Origin: Teratosphaeria epicoccoides
Taxonomy: Eukaryota > Ascomycota > Dothideomycetes > Mycosphaerellales > Teratosphaeriaceae
DNA length: 64,000 bases
Direction of reading: 5' to 3'
Assembly: GCA_021401465.1 (NCBI GenBank)
Contig: JADDMT010000014.1
Location: 124,001-188,000 of the forward strand
The notes under the pieces are model-generated. The model had not been told where the DNA came from and ran no database searches. It saw nothing but the letters and a program-made list of their open reading frames with translations. Shown here in pieces: positions 44,195 to 53,300 of the stretch (position 1 is the first letter of the stretch; each line of letters begins with the position of its first letter). Position numbers and translations under genes: made by a program.

Positions 44195-45017
44195 GAGGCG
44201 GGAGGCCATTGCCACCACCGCCGTGGCGAATTTGGTCTTGCCGCTTGTTTTGTGGTGGACGGACCATTTCCAGGGAGATGCATACGGCAAGACTCTGGAG
44301 CTCGCCTGGCTTGCTGCGTGGATTGTGAAGGCAGAGCTGATTTCAGACACGACAACCGCACCATTGGTATTGCACCTGCACGGCGCCGGGAACCAGGTGA
44401 GGTGGATGGTGTGGCGGGCTTCTGCCACTGTGCAGTACTTGGTGAGACTGCTTCTTGGTGCATTTCTGGCGTTGGCGGAATGGAGTGCGGCGGTGAATGT
44501 GACGATGTGGGAGGATTGGATGGTTTGGGCTCCAATGGCGGTCTACGTGGGCGTGATGGCGTCGGGTCAGCTAAGGGCTGTCATCAAGGTTTGCTCGAAA
44601 TCTGTCGTCGGCCTGGGCGGAGCACTGGCGCGATATCGTGGTGAGCAGGGAGGCAATATTACAAACGACGATGCCCACCACGGTGACGCTGATGGGGTTG
44701 CCGTTGATGTTGATGACGCTGGGGATGGCAATGTTGAAGGGATCAATGCTGTGCCACCGGACGAGGGGATCCAGAATGCAGACACAGTGGACGAAGTCCT
44801 GCTCGCAGAAGGTCCCGGTGCGGTGGATTGCCAAGAAGAGGAGGCGGAGGATGGAGCTGAGGCTGTTCGAAGTGCAGAAGCGCTCTGCCTGATGGAGTCT
44901 GCGGCGAAGATGCTTCGTCTGCGGCAAAGGAGCACGTTCATCGAGTGGTCTTGCGAGTGTGAGGCAATTTACAACCAACGATGCTGGGCTTCGCGGCTTG
45001 AAATATCTCTATCTTGA
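44181..45017 (+). CDS. Membrane protein with acidic tail, likely the 3' part of the RING-finger gene
   Basis: The open frame of about 278 codons has no ATG at its start; the first codon is TTG. The N-terminal half has several hydrophobic helices (TTAVANLVLPLVLWW, LELAWLAAWIVKAEL, YLVRLLLGAFLALAEW, MVWAPMAVYVGVMASG). The second half is strongly acidic (DDAHHGDADGVAVDVDDAGDG, CQEEEAEDGAEAV) and ends in a cysteine-containing tail. The lack of a good start and the overlap with the RING frame favour one gene with a frame change over two. No separate family is recognised. Confidence 0.45.
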   Translation: MLLSERREAIATTAVANLVLPLVLWWTDHFQGDAYGKTLELAWLAAWIVKAELISDTTTAPLVLHLHGAGNQVRWMVWRASATVQYLVRLLLGAFLALAEWSAAVNVTMWEDWMVWAPMAVYVGVMASGQLRAVIKVCSKSVVGLGGALARYRGEQGGNITNDDAHHGDADGVAVDVDDAGDGNVEGINAVPPDEGIQNADTVDEVLLAEGPGAVDCQEEEAEDGAEAVRSAEALCLMESAAKMLRLRQRSTFIEWSCECEAIYNQRCWASRLEISLS

Positions 45018-45493
45018 ATTCCTCAACACCTTGGTCGTGTGGACGTACATATGATCACAGGGACGTTCTCAACATTCTCAAGCGCGGTGGTCACTGTCAG
45101 TCACTGTCAGCGCTGCAAACACTATCAACGGCTGCTTTGCAATGCCGTCGTTGTTCCAAGTCGACGACACGCACGCATCAAAAGCAGCACGTGCTGTGAG
45201 AATGATTCAAGTTGCTGGCACGGGTTCGCCGTCGATTCGCAGCAAGCCAGTCTCTTTCTTTCCAACGTCGGTCTAATCAATGGAATGATCATTGTAACAC
45301 CTGCCAAGCAATAAGTCCAAGCATCCACGAATCAAACATGGACGTTAATTTCATAAAGACACAATCATGGTTCATCTGTCATCTATTCGTACACGTATTG
45401 CTATACTTCACTCGCCATACCGTAATGCATTGATACTGTCATGCTCTCATCTGTCGGTAGTGCAGCATTGCCGTAAACCCGGACTTCACTCCT
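45018..45493. other. Intergenic between convergent genes
   Basis: No feature seen. Confidence 0.45.
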
Positions 45494-47710
45494 TCAGTCA
45501 TGCCTTCCACCGGCACCAGTCACAGTATTTCTCACTCCTGCCGAGAGGTCCACACCACCGACAGAAATGTGCTCCACGGGCGCGGAGATAGCTTGTGCCG
45601 CAGTCTGACGCGCTCCCAGGCCACTCATGCCATACTCGGGCGCATCAGATGGCTCACCTGAGCCAGCGCCAATGACACCGTTTTTGATACCGGAATTCAG
45701 ATCAACGTCCTGAGAGCAAGATGACCCGGCGCCGACCACGCCGTTATGGATTCCTGATGACAGACAGCCGGTCCCGCCTAGATCTGTGGCTGGTCGCGAA
45801 TCCTCCGAGCCTGTCGATTCGATCTGGCGCTGTGCTGACTCTGGCAAGACGGAGACTGGGTCAGTGCCAGTAAGCTTGTGTGTCTTCTCACGCGCATATG
45901 CTGCGGCGCCAACAGCACCATTGTGAATTCCTGATGACATGCCACCAGCGTCCGTCGAATCCGCAGCTGGCCGCGAGTGCTCGGAGACGCTCGTATTGAT
46001 CTGGTGCTGTGCTGACTCTGGCAAGATGGAGACTGGGTCAGTCCCAGTAAGCTTGTGTGTCTTCTCACGCGCATATGCTGCCGCGTCAACAGCACCATTG
46101 TGAATTCCTGATGACATGCCACTAGCGTCCGTCGAATCCGCAGCTGGCCGCGAGTTCTCGGAGACGCTCGGATTGATCTGGTGCTGTGCTGACTCTGGCA
46201 AGACGGAGACCGGGTCAGTGCCAGTAACGTCATGCGTCTTCTCACGCGCATATGCCGCGGCGCCGGTTGCTGCAGCGCCGACGCTAGCCAAGCCTCCTGA
46301 CATTGCACCCGTGATACTGCTGTTTGTGCTGGTCGCTTGTACTGGAGATATCTCACTCTGTAGTTCTCGCTCCATCTGACTCTTCTCATGGACCGCAACC
46401 GGGTTGCCGGCAGCCTCAGGTCCAACACCGGCAGCTCTCTGGCTCTCTGAAACGATTTCAGGGATTGAGCTCGACTTCTGTGTGGTCATCTCTGGGTCTA
46501 TTTGTGTTTGAGCGGATTCTGGCAGCACGGAGACGGGATCGGTGCCAGTTGTCTCTGCTGTCTTCTGACGAAGAAAGCCAGCAGCATCCCCAATGGCTGA
46601 TCGGGTCGCGGCCATCCCGTCTGTGGCGGCATCTGCTGCGTAGCTGGCGCCGTTGACAGCCTTGTCAGAGGCAGCGTGGCTGACTTCTGCTGCAGCGGAT
46701 CCTGCAACTGCTAGTCCGCCCGCCGCGGCACCCGCTGCGTAACTAGCACCACTCGCAGCCCGCTCCGCAGTCGCATTGCTATTGCTTGGTAGATCGGTCG
46801 ACACCTCGCGCTTCAGCTCCTGTTCCATCTGCATCTTCTCTTGCACAGCTTGTGGATTTGCTGCGGCTTCGGGCGCCTCTCCAGCCCGGCGCTGACTATC
46901 CGTCACAACATCCGGGACCCCATCCACGCCAGCAGAGTCGTAGGCTGGCTGATCCAATGGAGCAGCACTCCCAGCTTGCATTTGACTGTCGACTACTCGC
47001 TGTGGCATGTCGTTGCGCTCCAGAGGGATCTGACCCGCGAGATCGTTGGTGGTGCTGTTTACACCGACCGAATTGATAGACGGATCTCCCTGTGAATGCT
47101 GCGTGTTCGGCATGACCGAACCAGCAACGGAGCGAGCGGCATCTCGTGCCTGATCTGTAGGTGGTCGCTCTGAGCCAGTGAGGGCCGCTGTGGCAGCCTC
47201 CATTTTGGGCAACTGGCTTCTAACTTGCTCCCGGCTTGGCAAGGAGCTTTTGAGCGCGTGTATGTCTTCAGCGTCTGTGGTCTCCGAGTCGAAAGCTCCC
47301 GGTATATGCTTCGCCAGGTCATCGACGTCACGGGACTTATCGCTCCCCGTGTGGACGGTCGCCTCCTGTGCAGCGCCAGTGGCGCCAACGGCCAACTTGC
47401 TGATACCTGAGACTAAGGAAGTGACACCGTTCTTCAGTGAGTCAGCAGCTCGTTGCGCTGTCGGAAGGTGCTCGGTCACAGATTGTGTGCCTCGCTGCAA
47501 TTGCTCCGTCACAGATTGAGTTCCAGCTGGGCGATCTGCTACACTATCTAGGCTGCTCATGACTGAGTCACTGAGGGTGTCCGTGTGGGCAGTGCCCGCT
47601 GATGGGATATCTTTGGCGCCTGGTCGAGTTGGAAAAGTCTCCGAAATCGTTGCATCTTGCTCACGCTCCGAAAGGTCCGTCGACATACCCTGATCCTTTG
47701 ATAGAGACAT
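45494..47710 (-). CDS. LEA-like repeat protein
   Basis: The 738-residue intronless protein is low in hydrophobic and aromatic residues and rich in Ala, Ser, Thr, Gly and Glu, as in desiccation- and stress-linked LEA-like proteins. Two internal repeat types are visible. Type 1 (two clear copies) reads approximately PEVVSESQRAAGxxPEAAxNPxAVxEKxQMExEL. Type 2 is a tandem 59-residue unit (177 bp at DNA level, starts near 46215, 46038 and 45861) with AREKTHKLTGTDPVSVLPES and a GIHNGAVGAAAY linker. Two shorter diverged copies, GIxNGVxGAG, follow. Such proteins are thought to shield membranes or proteins when dry. Function here is inferred from composition only. The near-identity of the 177 bp units points to recent expansion. 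Confidence 0.75.
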   Translation of the reverse strand: MSLSKDQGMSTDLSEREQDATISETFPTRPGAKDIPSAGTAHTDTLSDSVMSSLDSVADRPAGTQSVTEQLQRGTQSVTEHLPTAQRAADSLKNGVTSLVSGISKLAVGATGAAQEATVHTGSDKSRDVDDLAKHIPGAFDSETTDAEDIHALKSSLPSREQVRSQLPKMEAATAALTGSERPPTDQARDAARSVAGSVMPNTQHSQGDPSINSVGVNSTTNDLAGQIPLERNDMPQRVVDSQMQAGSAAPLDQPAYDSAGVDGVPDVVTDSQRRAGEAPEAAANPQAVQEKMQMEQELKREVSTDLPSNSNATAERAASGASYAAGAAAGGLAVAGSAAAEVSHAASDKAVNGASYAADAATDGMAATRSAIGDAAGFLRQKTAETTGTDPVSVLPESAQTQIDPEMTTQKSSSIPEIVSESQRAAGVGPEAAGNPVAVHEKSQMERELQSEISPVQATSTNSSITGAMSGGLASVGAAATGAAAYAREKTHDVTGTDPVSVLPESAQHQINPSVSENSRPAADSTDASGMSSGIHNGAVDAAAYAREKTHKLTGTDPVSILPESAQHQINTSVSEHSRPAADSTDAGGMSSGIHNGAVGAAAYAREKTHKLTGTDPVSVLPESAQRQIESTGSEDSRPATDLGGTGCLSSGIHNGVVGAGSSCSQDVDLNSGIKNGVIGAGSGEPSDAPEYGMSGLGARQTAAQAISAPVEHISVGGVDLSAGVRNTVTGAGGRHD
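45861..46391. repeat. 177 bp tandem coding repeat, three units
   Basis: The phrase TCAGTGCCAGTAAGC recurs at 45861, 46038 (one base different) and 46215, exactly 177 bases apart, inside the LEA-like gene. Unit length is a multiple of three, so copy number can change without breaking the frame. Confidence 0.8.
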
Positions 47711-47807
47711 GTTGCTCTCATTCGCTGTTGGATGACTCAGTCACACAAAATCTGACTCGTGTTCAGTTGGAGAGGGAGAGAGGGGAGGAAGAAGGTTGTA
47801 CTTTGGC

Positions 47808-47869
<62 letters not shown>

Positions 47870-48232
47870 GGTGACGTCGCTGCTCGTGCGTCGCACACTG
47901 CACCTGCATGATCTGCACATGCACTACTATAGCTACTATTCATGGCGGACTGTGAGAATTCCCGTGACATATGTGGTCAATCATCAACATTTGACGTCGT
48001 TGGTAGCTGTACTCGGCGCCGATTCGTGATCTTTGGGGAATGGACGTTGTAGCACACCCATCATTGCGTGCTGGACACTCATTCTCTCGCTTGAAGATCG
48101 TACATGCATGAACAAGCAACCCGGCAACCTGTCTCATCTGGACGCCCCACAAATCAATTACAACCGAAGGAGTGCAGCTCGAATGCCAACATTCATATTC
48201 CACAGTATATTCCACGGCGGAGTAGCACGTGC
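47711..48232. promoter_or_regulatory. Promoter region of the LEA-like gene with a microsatellite
   Basis: It holds the upstream region of the minus-strand LEA-like gene, including the (TGA)20 tract about 100 bases before the start codon. No other gene seen. Confidence 0.45.
47808..47867. repeat. (TGA)20 microsatellite
   Basis: Sixty bases of uninterrupted TGA on plus, hence TCA on the LEA-like gene's strand, lie 98 bases before its ATG. Confidence 0.95.
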
Positions 48233-48630
48233 TCAGCCGAGCTCGACAAACCCATGAGCGGTGCTGGGCCCTGGCTGGCTGGCCGTCTTCCCTCGCCCAG
48301 CCTGGCGCTCCCCATTACGAATCTCAAAGGTACCAGTCGTTGTCATGTCGACCATGGCAGCTGAGAAGACTGCTTCTGCTGTATAAGTGTCTCTCAACGT
48401 CATTTTCTCGGGACTGCTCTCAGCGTTCGGCTGTCCAGCACCCCAGTTCCAAGTCACGCTCCATTGACACTTGTCGATGGGTTCAAAGAGCGCGAGATCT
48501 CCAAATCATCGGCCCTGCTCGGCCATGTAATAGTCGGTATCTACCGTGTTCGCAAGCTCTCCGTGTGATTCCATCGTCCGGTATACGGTCTTGAGTGTCA
48601 AAGCATCGACACTTGAATTGCTTACGGCAG
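48233..48630 (-). pseudogene. Gene fragment with one in-frame stop, no family recognised
   Basis: From about 48630 downward a protein-like frame reads SVDALTLKTVYRTMESHGEL..., then one TGA near 48511, then FGDLALFEPIDKCQWSVTWNWGAGQP and KMTLRDTYTAEAVFSAAM to a stop at 48233. The composition on both sides of the TGA is that of a real protein, and the frame is shared. No start codon or upstream exon was found. It may be a relic or a 3' exon of an unrecognised gene. Confidence 0.3.
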
Positions 48631-49315
48631 AGCACTCAGACGAGCATCACCCTGCACCATCCATGGCAGATTTGGTGTGGATGGCGAGACACATGAGTGT
48701 GGACGGCGAGGAGTGATAGGTACGGCGCACTCCACCACGGTATGCTTGTGCTGCCGATCAACCCCGCACTGTCTCGAATAGTAAACTTGCATCTTCCATC
48801 TCCCATGTGCCTTCTAAGTTCCTGGCCAAGCGACCCCCCCCAGCTTCAGCTTCAATATCGCGAAGGAGCAAAGGCATGCGTGTGGGCAACAGACCCTTGG
48901 CTGCTTGGCGTGGACATGACTCCGCACCCAAGATCCCAAGCCGGTCTTGGCCGGCCACATTCGGCTTCTGCCGTCATGGCAGACCGGTTGAGGGAGTGGA
49001 AGACGGTGATTTCATGGCCGGAGCAAAGGAGTGGGAGTCAATTTGCAGTGGAATGGACTGAAAGGATCGCATCAGGAGAGGCAACAGCGAGGATCATCGC
49101 AGTATGTCAGTCTTGACATCCCACGAGCATCCGCGGAGGCAACTCTTGAATACCTGTAGGATTGCGTGGTTATTGCTGTCCCGGGCGTTTATCAGGAGGC
49201 GCAAACCCTTGAGCAAGCTATGTCTTTCAAAGCTCTTCTCAAAAAGCTGGTGGCAGATCACACCGTTACATCCTAAGGAAATTCACGTCTGCACCCAATC
49301 CACCTTCGTCTCGAA
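48631..49315. other. Intergenic, no supported gene
   Basis: Overlapping plus-strand frames here show no domain or leader. Confidence 0.4.
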
Positions 49316-49762
49316 ATGAACTCAGTACTGCGCCGGGCCTGCACCTTGGCGCTCCTGCCAATTGTCGCTCATGCCTGCCTAAGGTTCAACGCCACCATCG
49401 ATCCGGACGATACACTCACCTGGTTTTCTGGCGACGATGGCAACAACAATGGCATTTTGTCCGTCGCCGACCGAGACATTATATGCCAAAGCGTCAACCT
49501 CCCGTCTAAGTCATTCGATGATACTGGCTCGAAGCTGTGGGAGGTATCATGCGACAGCGACCAAGAAGACGCTGCGCTGAATGTTGTGCGCAGGAGTGAT
49601 GACCTCAGTATCATCAGAATCGGTTACTCGTATAGTAATCCACGGGCGACCGACGACGGCAAGCTCTTTCGCGATGGAAGTTCGACATTCCGATACATCT
49701 TTGGTGGGAAGAGTACGGATGGGAAGACATTCAACGGGGACTTCGCCTGTCAGAGTTGTTAG
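49316..49762 (+). CDS. Small secreted protein of unknown family
   Basis: The 148-residue protein starts MNSVLRRACTLALLPIVAHA, a signal peptide with likely cleavage before CLRF. The mature part has five cysteines, including a terminal CQSC, and alternating polar strands (DDTLTWFSGDDGNNNGILSVADRDIIC, LWEVSCDSD, STFRYIFGGKSTDG) that look like a compact beta-rich fold. There is no membrane segment or repeat. It is intronless as read, though an odd cysteine count leaves open an additional 3' exon. No family is recognised; secretion is the only supported statement. Confidence 0.6.
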   Translation: MNSVLRRACTLALLPIVAHACLRFNATIDPDDTLTWFSGDDGNNNGILSVADRDIICQSVNLPSKSFDDTGSKLWEVSCDSDQEDAALNVVRRSDDLSIIRIGYSYSNPRATDDGKLFRDGSSTFRYIFGGKSTDGKTFNGDFACQSC

Positions 49763-50639
49763 AGATCAGGGTATGCATTCCAGTCTCTCGGGAAGCGTGG
49801 TTTCGATCACGATTAAGACCGTGGGCTTACGCCAATCCCCAACAGTCGCGAAGTGTTCGTCCAGCCGAAGGACCAGCATATGCAGACGAGCCGACTGTCA
49901 ATGCTCTCGCACTCAGCAGGTCAGGTTGACTCACACTTACTACGAATCCGGACGGTACTTGTACGTGCTCGAGTTGGGACTGTTGGAGGAACTGCTACTG
50001 GACCATCCTTTGCTACATCTGACAGAAAGATTATTTGACGAAGACTCGAAGCATGATATGACCGTCGTCCGCCAACGCGCGATCGGGGCAGACAATGCTA
50101 CAATACTAGTAATGTACCTACTGCGCGGTGCAGTCGCTGAACTCATTTCACCAGATCCACTTGATCTTGTCAAATGGCCATTGTAAACTTCACGTCATCC
50201 AGCTGCATACGCAATTGGACCAACGAATGCTCGACCCCGGCCTAGGTAGTATTGTTGCATGTCACATTGGCTCGGACAGCTTCGAGATTTATCCCACATT
50301 CATCTGCTGCTGCCAATGCGTCAGGCCGCTTTGACACAACGATTGCCCGAATCGGCTGAGCGCACACCAAGACGACATCTTGAGATCTTGCTGCACGATT
50401 TCGACTGCACTGTACACATCAACACACTCGAGGACCATATGAAGATGAGATGCCGGGATTTGCCCGCTGTGTCAGCCACCACTTGCCTCAATGACTAGGT
50501 ACAGCACTGCATAGAACGCTATTGTGACAGCCACACACTCTTGTCCTGGATCACGGTACTGGGTGGAGCGAGCAGCTGTGCGGACGAGCAGAAGCTCGGC
50601 GCCACGAGGCAGGACTACATCCAAACCAGGTTCAGTGGA
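49763..50639. other. Intergenic, no supported gene
   Basis: Scattered short frames only. The aldo/keto reductase relic begins to be recognisable at about 50640. Confidence 0.4.
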
Positions 50640-51330
50640 TTGCCAAATTTTGCCAAAAACTTGGCTTGAGTGGAGCATAGTGGTCCAGGATATGTAGATG
50701 CTTATCTCGTGCACGGTATGTCGAGGCGCATCATCAATGTCTAGGGGCGTTTTCACTGATCGGAACAGGCCCAGATCAAAGTTGTTGTTCTAAACACGCC
50801 ACCAAGGATGACATACGAGCCTACAAGAAGGAGTTCGAGAATTAAGGCGTGCCGCTGGGCTCCGTGCAGAACGATTTCTCGGTCTTGCGCCGTCTGGGCG
50901 AGTCCAATGGAGTGCTTGAGTGAGTTCCAAGCTTACGATATTCACTGCTTCGCATACATGCTGACACTCCTGTCAGCGTCTGCCGCGTACACGACATCCT
51001 CTTCCAACGCTACTCTGCCTTCGCTAATGGCCGCCTCACTGGCAAGTGGTCGCCGGAGTATGACCAACCAAAGTCCTGCCCTTTCTCCCAATATCCGCTA
51101 AAGGACATTCAGCACATTATTGTTGTGGTAATCGATATCGTGGACAAGCGCACCGCAGCTGAAGGACGCCGGATCACGGCTGTAGACATGGCGTTGGTAA
51201 AGTGCGTATAACCAGTCATGAGCATCAGAGATCGGCGCGGGCAAAGATCAATTCGAGTGCCCAAGGGGTTATGTTGAGTGATGCAGGGATGGAGAGGATT
51301 GACCAGGTCAGCTTGGCTCGGTAGCCGACG
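50640..51330 (+). pseudogene. Aldo/keto reductase relic
   Basis: Successive blocks in different frames follow the aldo/keto reductase order. GYVDAYLVHG (the YxDLYLIHW strand) is near 50690. DDIRAYKKEFEN then GVPLGSVQNDFSVLRR and ESNGVLE lie near 50810-50920. After a possible intron, CRVHDILFQRYSAFANGRLTGKWSPEYD (family: C-x-E-x-G-I-x-x-x-Y-S-P-L-x-x-G-x-L-T-G-K) lies near 50980-51060. AAEGRRITAVDMALV lies near 51160-51200, and VMLSDAGMERIDQVSL near 51270-51310. Stops, frame changes and the absent N-terminal barrel with its catalytic Tyr/Lys make it a pseudogene. Such enzymes reduce aldehydes and ketones with NADPH. Confidence 0.6.
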
Positions 51331-53300
51331 ACCATCTGCCAGCGAGGCTGAGCTGGGTGCACTGTCGCCAATCTTGCAGCCACTGCAGACCGTCAGAGTA
51401 GTGCAGCCAAGATCGAAGCTGTGGAGCCTTCTTGCAACAATACTGTAGAGCGATGAGCATCTATGCGCATTGTCATAGTAAGCCGTGATAACATTTGCGA
51501 AAATGCAACATCAGCACGAGTATCAGCACGAGTGACGTATCGAGCGGAAGTGTACAAGCAACTTACTGCAGCAGTTGCGGAAAGGTAGATATTATACATT
51601 TGCAGTCTGAGCTGAGATCTGGGTCAAAAGGGATGGAAGATTTCCTGGTGGCTCAGTCGTCGCGGGCTGTGCCACCATTCACGCGGTAGGCATGGTGGCG
51701 ACATGAGTATGATCCCCCAGAAAAATGTATTCAATCGCCATTCCATGCCAAACGAAACTGTATGATTCCTGCCATGTTCATCGAATTTAGCTGTTCTCGG
51801 TTGCTGCGACAACTGTAATCCTGACATGACTCTTTTGCAGGTATCAAAGACACAGAAGCTACGGTGGTAGTGCTTGTGAGTAGGTCAAGCAGGATATTCT
51901 GCAGTCCATAGCACCAGGGCGGTCATTGGTGCCCAGCTGTGCATATGGACGCCGCGGAGCGCTTGACGGCAGAGGTAGACACAACTCTGGCGCTTGCCAT
52001 CGTCAATACCACGAGGTCAAGGTGGCAAGAGCCAGATGCCTGCTCAAGGTACAAGAGGCAAGTCAGTCTTCCTGAGCGACGCACTTACAGTGCTGGCCAG
52101 CAGCATTACTTCGCTTATTGTTGACCCAGCTGCCGTACATACATTCGCTTCCCCTCCTCGTGCGCTCCGCACAGAACCTGTTCCTGCTGTCAGCAGACGT
52201 GAACACCATTGCCTCCGCCCTTCCCAACGCTGGTCCTACCTACCTGCAAGTCAGCGCCGCGACGACGTCTCCCCGTCTGCGACATCCCCACCTTCGCCAA
52301 CAGCAACCTCGACGTCTGTTGGAACAGACTCTACATTGACGGCCGACCCTTCTGGTCCCACAAGGCACCAATAAATCAGAATGCGAAGCTGAGGCTGAGA
52401 GCAATGTCATGGGCGGAGCTGCTTCCTCCAGCAAATTTGCGAGCGATGGCAATGACTTCAACAGTTCTTCGACTTCTGGTGGCCTGAGCTCGAGCGGTGA
52501 CAGCGCGGTTCAGGCAATGATGCGTCGAGCTCCAGTCGCAGTAGCTGCAACGAGATCACATGCTCTGGTAAGTTGATCCAGGCATGACCATAACATACGA
52601 GCAAGTGTGCAGCGGCCGACCATCACTGATCTTCATGCACTCCCGGCGCTGCAGTGTCCGGTGGAGGATCTACATCGAGCGCATCGAGCAGTGGTGAAGT
52701 CCTGTGCTGCAGCTTTTTCTGCAGCGCTGCTGAACTGTCGTGGTGGGTCTGAAGTGTCGATTGAATGTAAATTGTGTCGATTGAATGTAAATTGTGTCGA
52801 TTGAATGTAAATTGTGTCGATTGAAAGTGATTTCGTCGTTAGACTGGGAGAATAGCAGGGTGGCACCAATGTTAGCAGTGCAATGTTGAGACTTCCTTGG
52901 GGTGACGGCGCGGAACCATGTATTTTTCAAAGCTTTTCTCGACTGAGAAGTTATTATTAAAGTAAGCATGTCGCACGTGGGCACCAGACTATCGTCCCTC
53001 TGTATTACATCCATCCTCATATGGTCCGTTGGCCCACACCAGAACTGATGCATGAAAGCGCCATGCATGCTCCGTGACGTACTTGTGTTTACTGCAGTCG
53101 GGTGAAGCCGAATCGGATCTATTGGCACGTGCTGGCCGCCCGCATTGCCATTCTCAGCTTTTCGATGTTACACGTCAATGATATATCGAAGTGAACGTGG
53201 TCGGGATGCGGGTGATGACAGTGTCTTGCAGTACTTCAAATCGTCCACCACAACGAACATAGCATGTCCGCATTGCATTATCCTTGATCCCACGCAGCAC
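51331..53300. other. Intergenic, about 2 kb, with a short tandem repeat
   Basis: No intact gene is supported. Around 52050-52560 Ser/Thr-rich frames with a few cysteines recall a decayed secreted protein, but no frame holds together. A 20 base tandem repeat lies at 52754-52826. Confidence 0.4.
52754..52826. repeat. 20 bp tandem repeat, about 3.6 units
   Basis: The unit GTGTCGATTGAATGTAAATT repeats perfectly at 52754, 52774 and 52794, with a partial copy at 52814 that ends after GATTGAA. Confidence 0.9.

Noticed and set aside
44056..44535. Long minus-strand frames opposite the RING-finger gene
   Set aside because: Pro/Ser-rich shadows of the plus-strand coding sequence, which carries the clear RING motif.
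45778..46428. Arg-rich minus-strand frame with internal repeats
   Set aside because: It is the LEA-like gene's 177 bp repeats read in another frame.
47602..47874. Frame ending in a poly-Asp run
   Set aside because: The Asp run is the (TGA)20 microsatellite read in one frame; nothing else supports a gene.
52050..52560. Ser/Thr-rich frames resembling a secreted protein
   Set aside because: Frames shift repeatedly, no leader or consistent cysteine pattern; kept only as a note under the intergenic entry.
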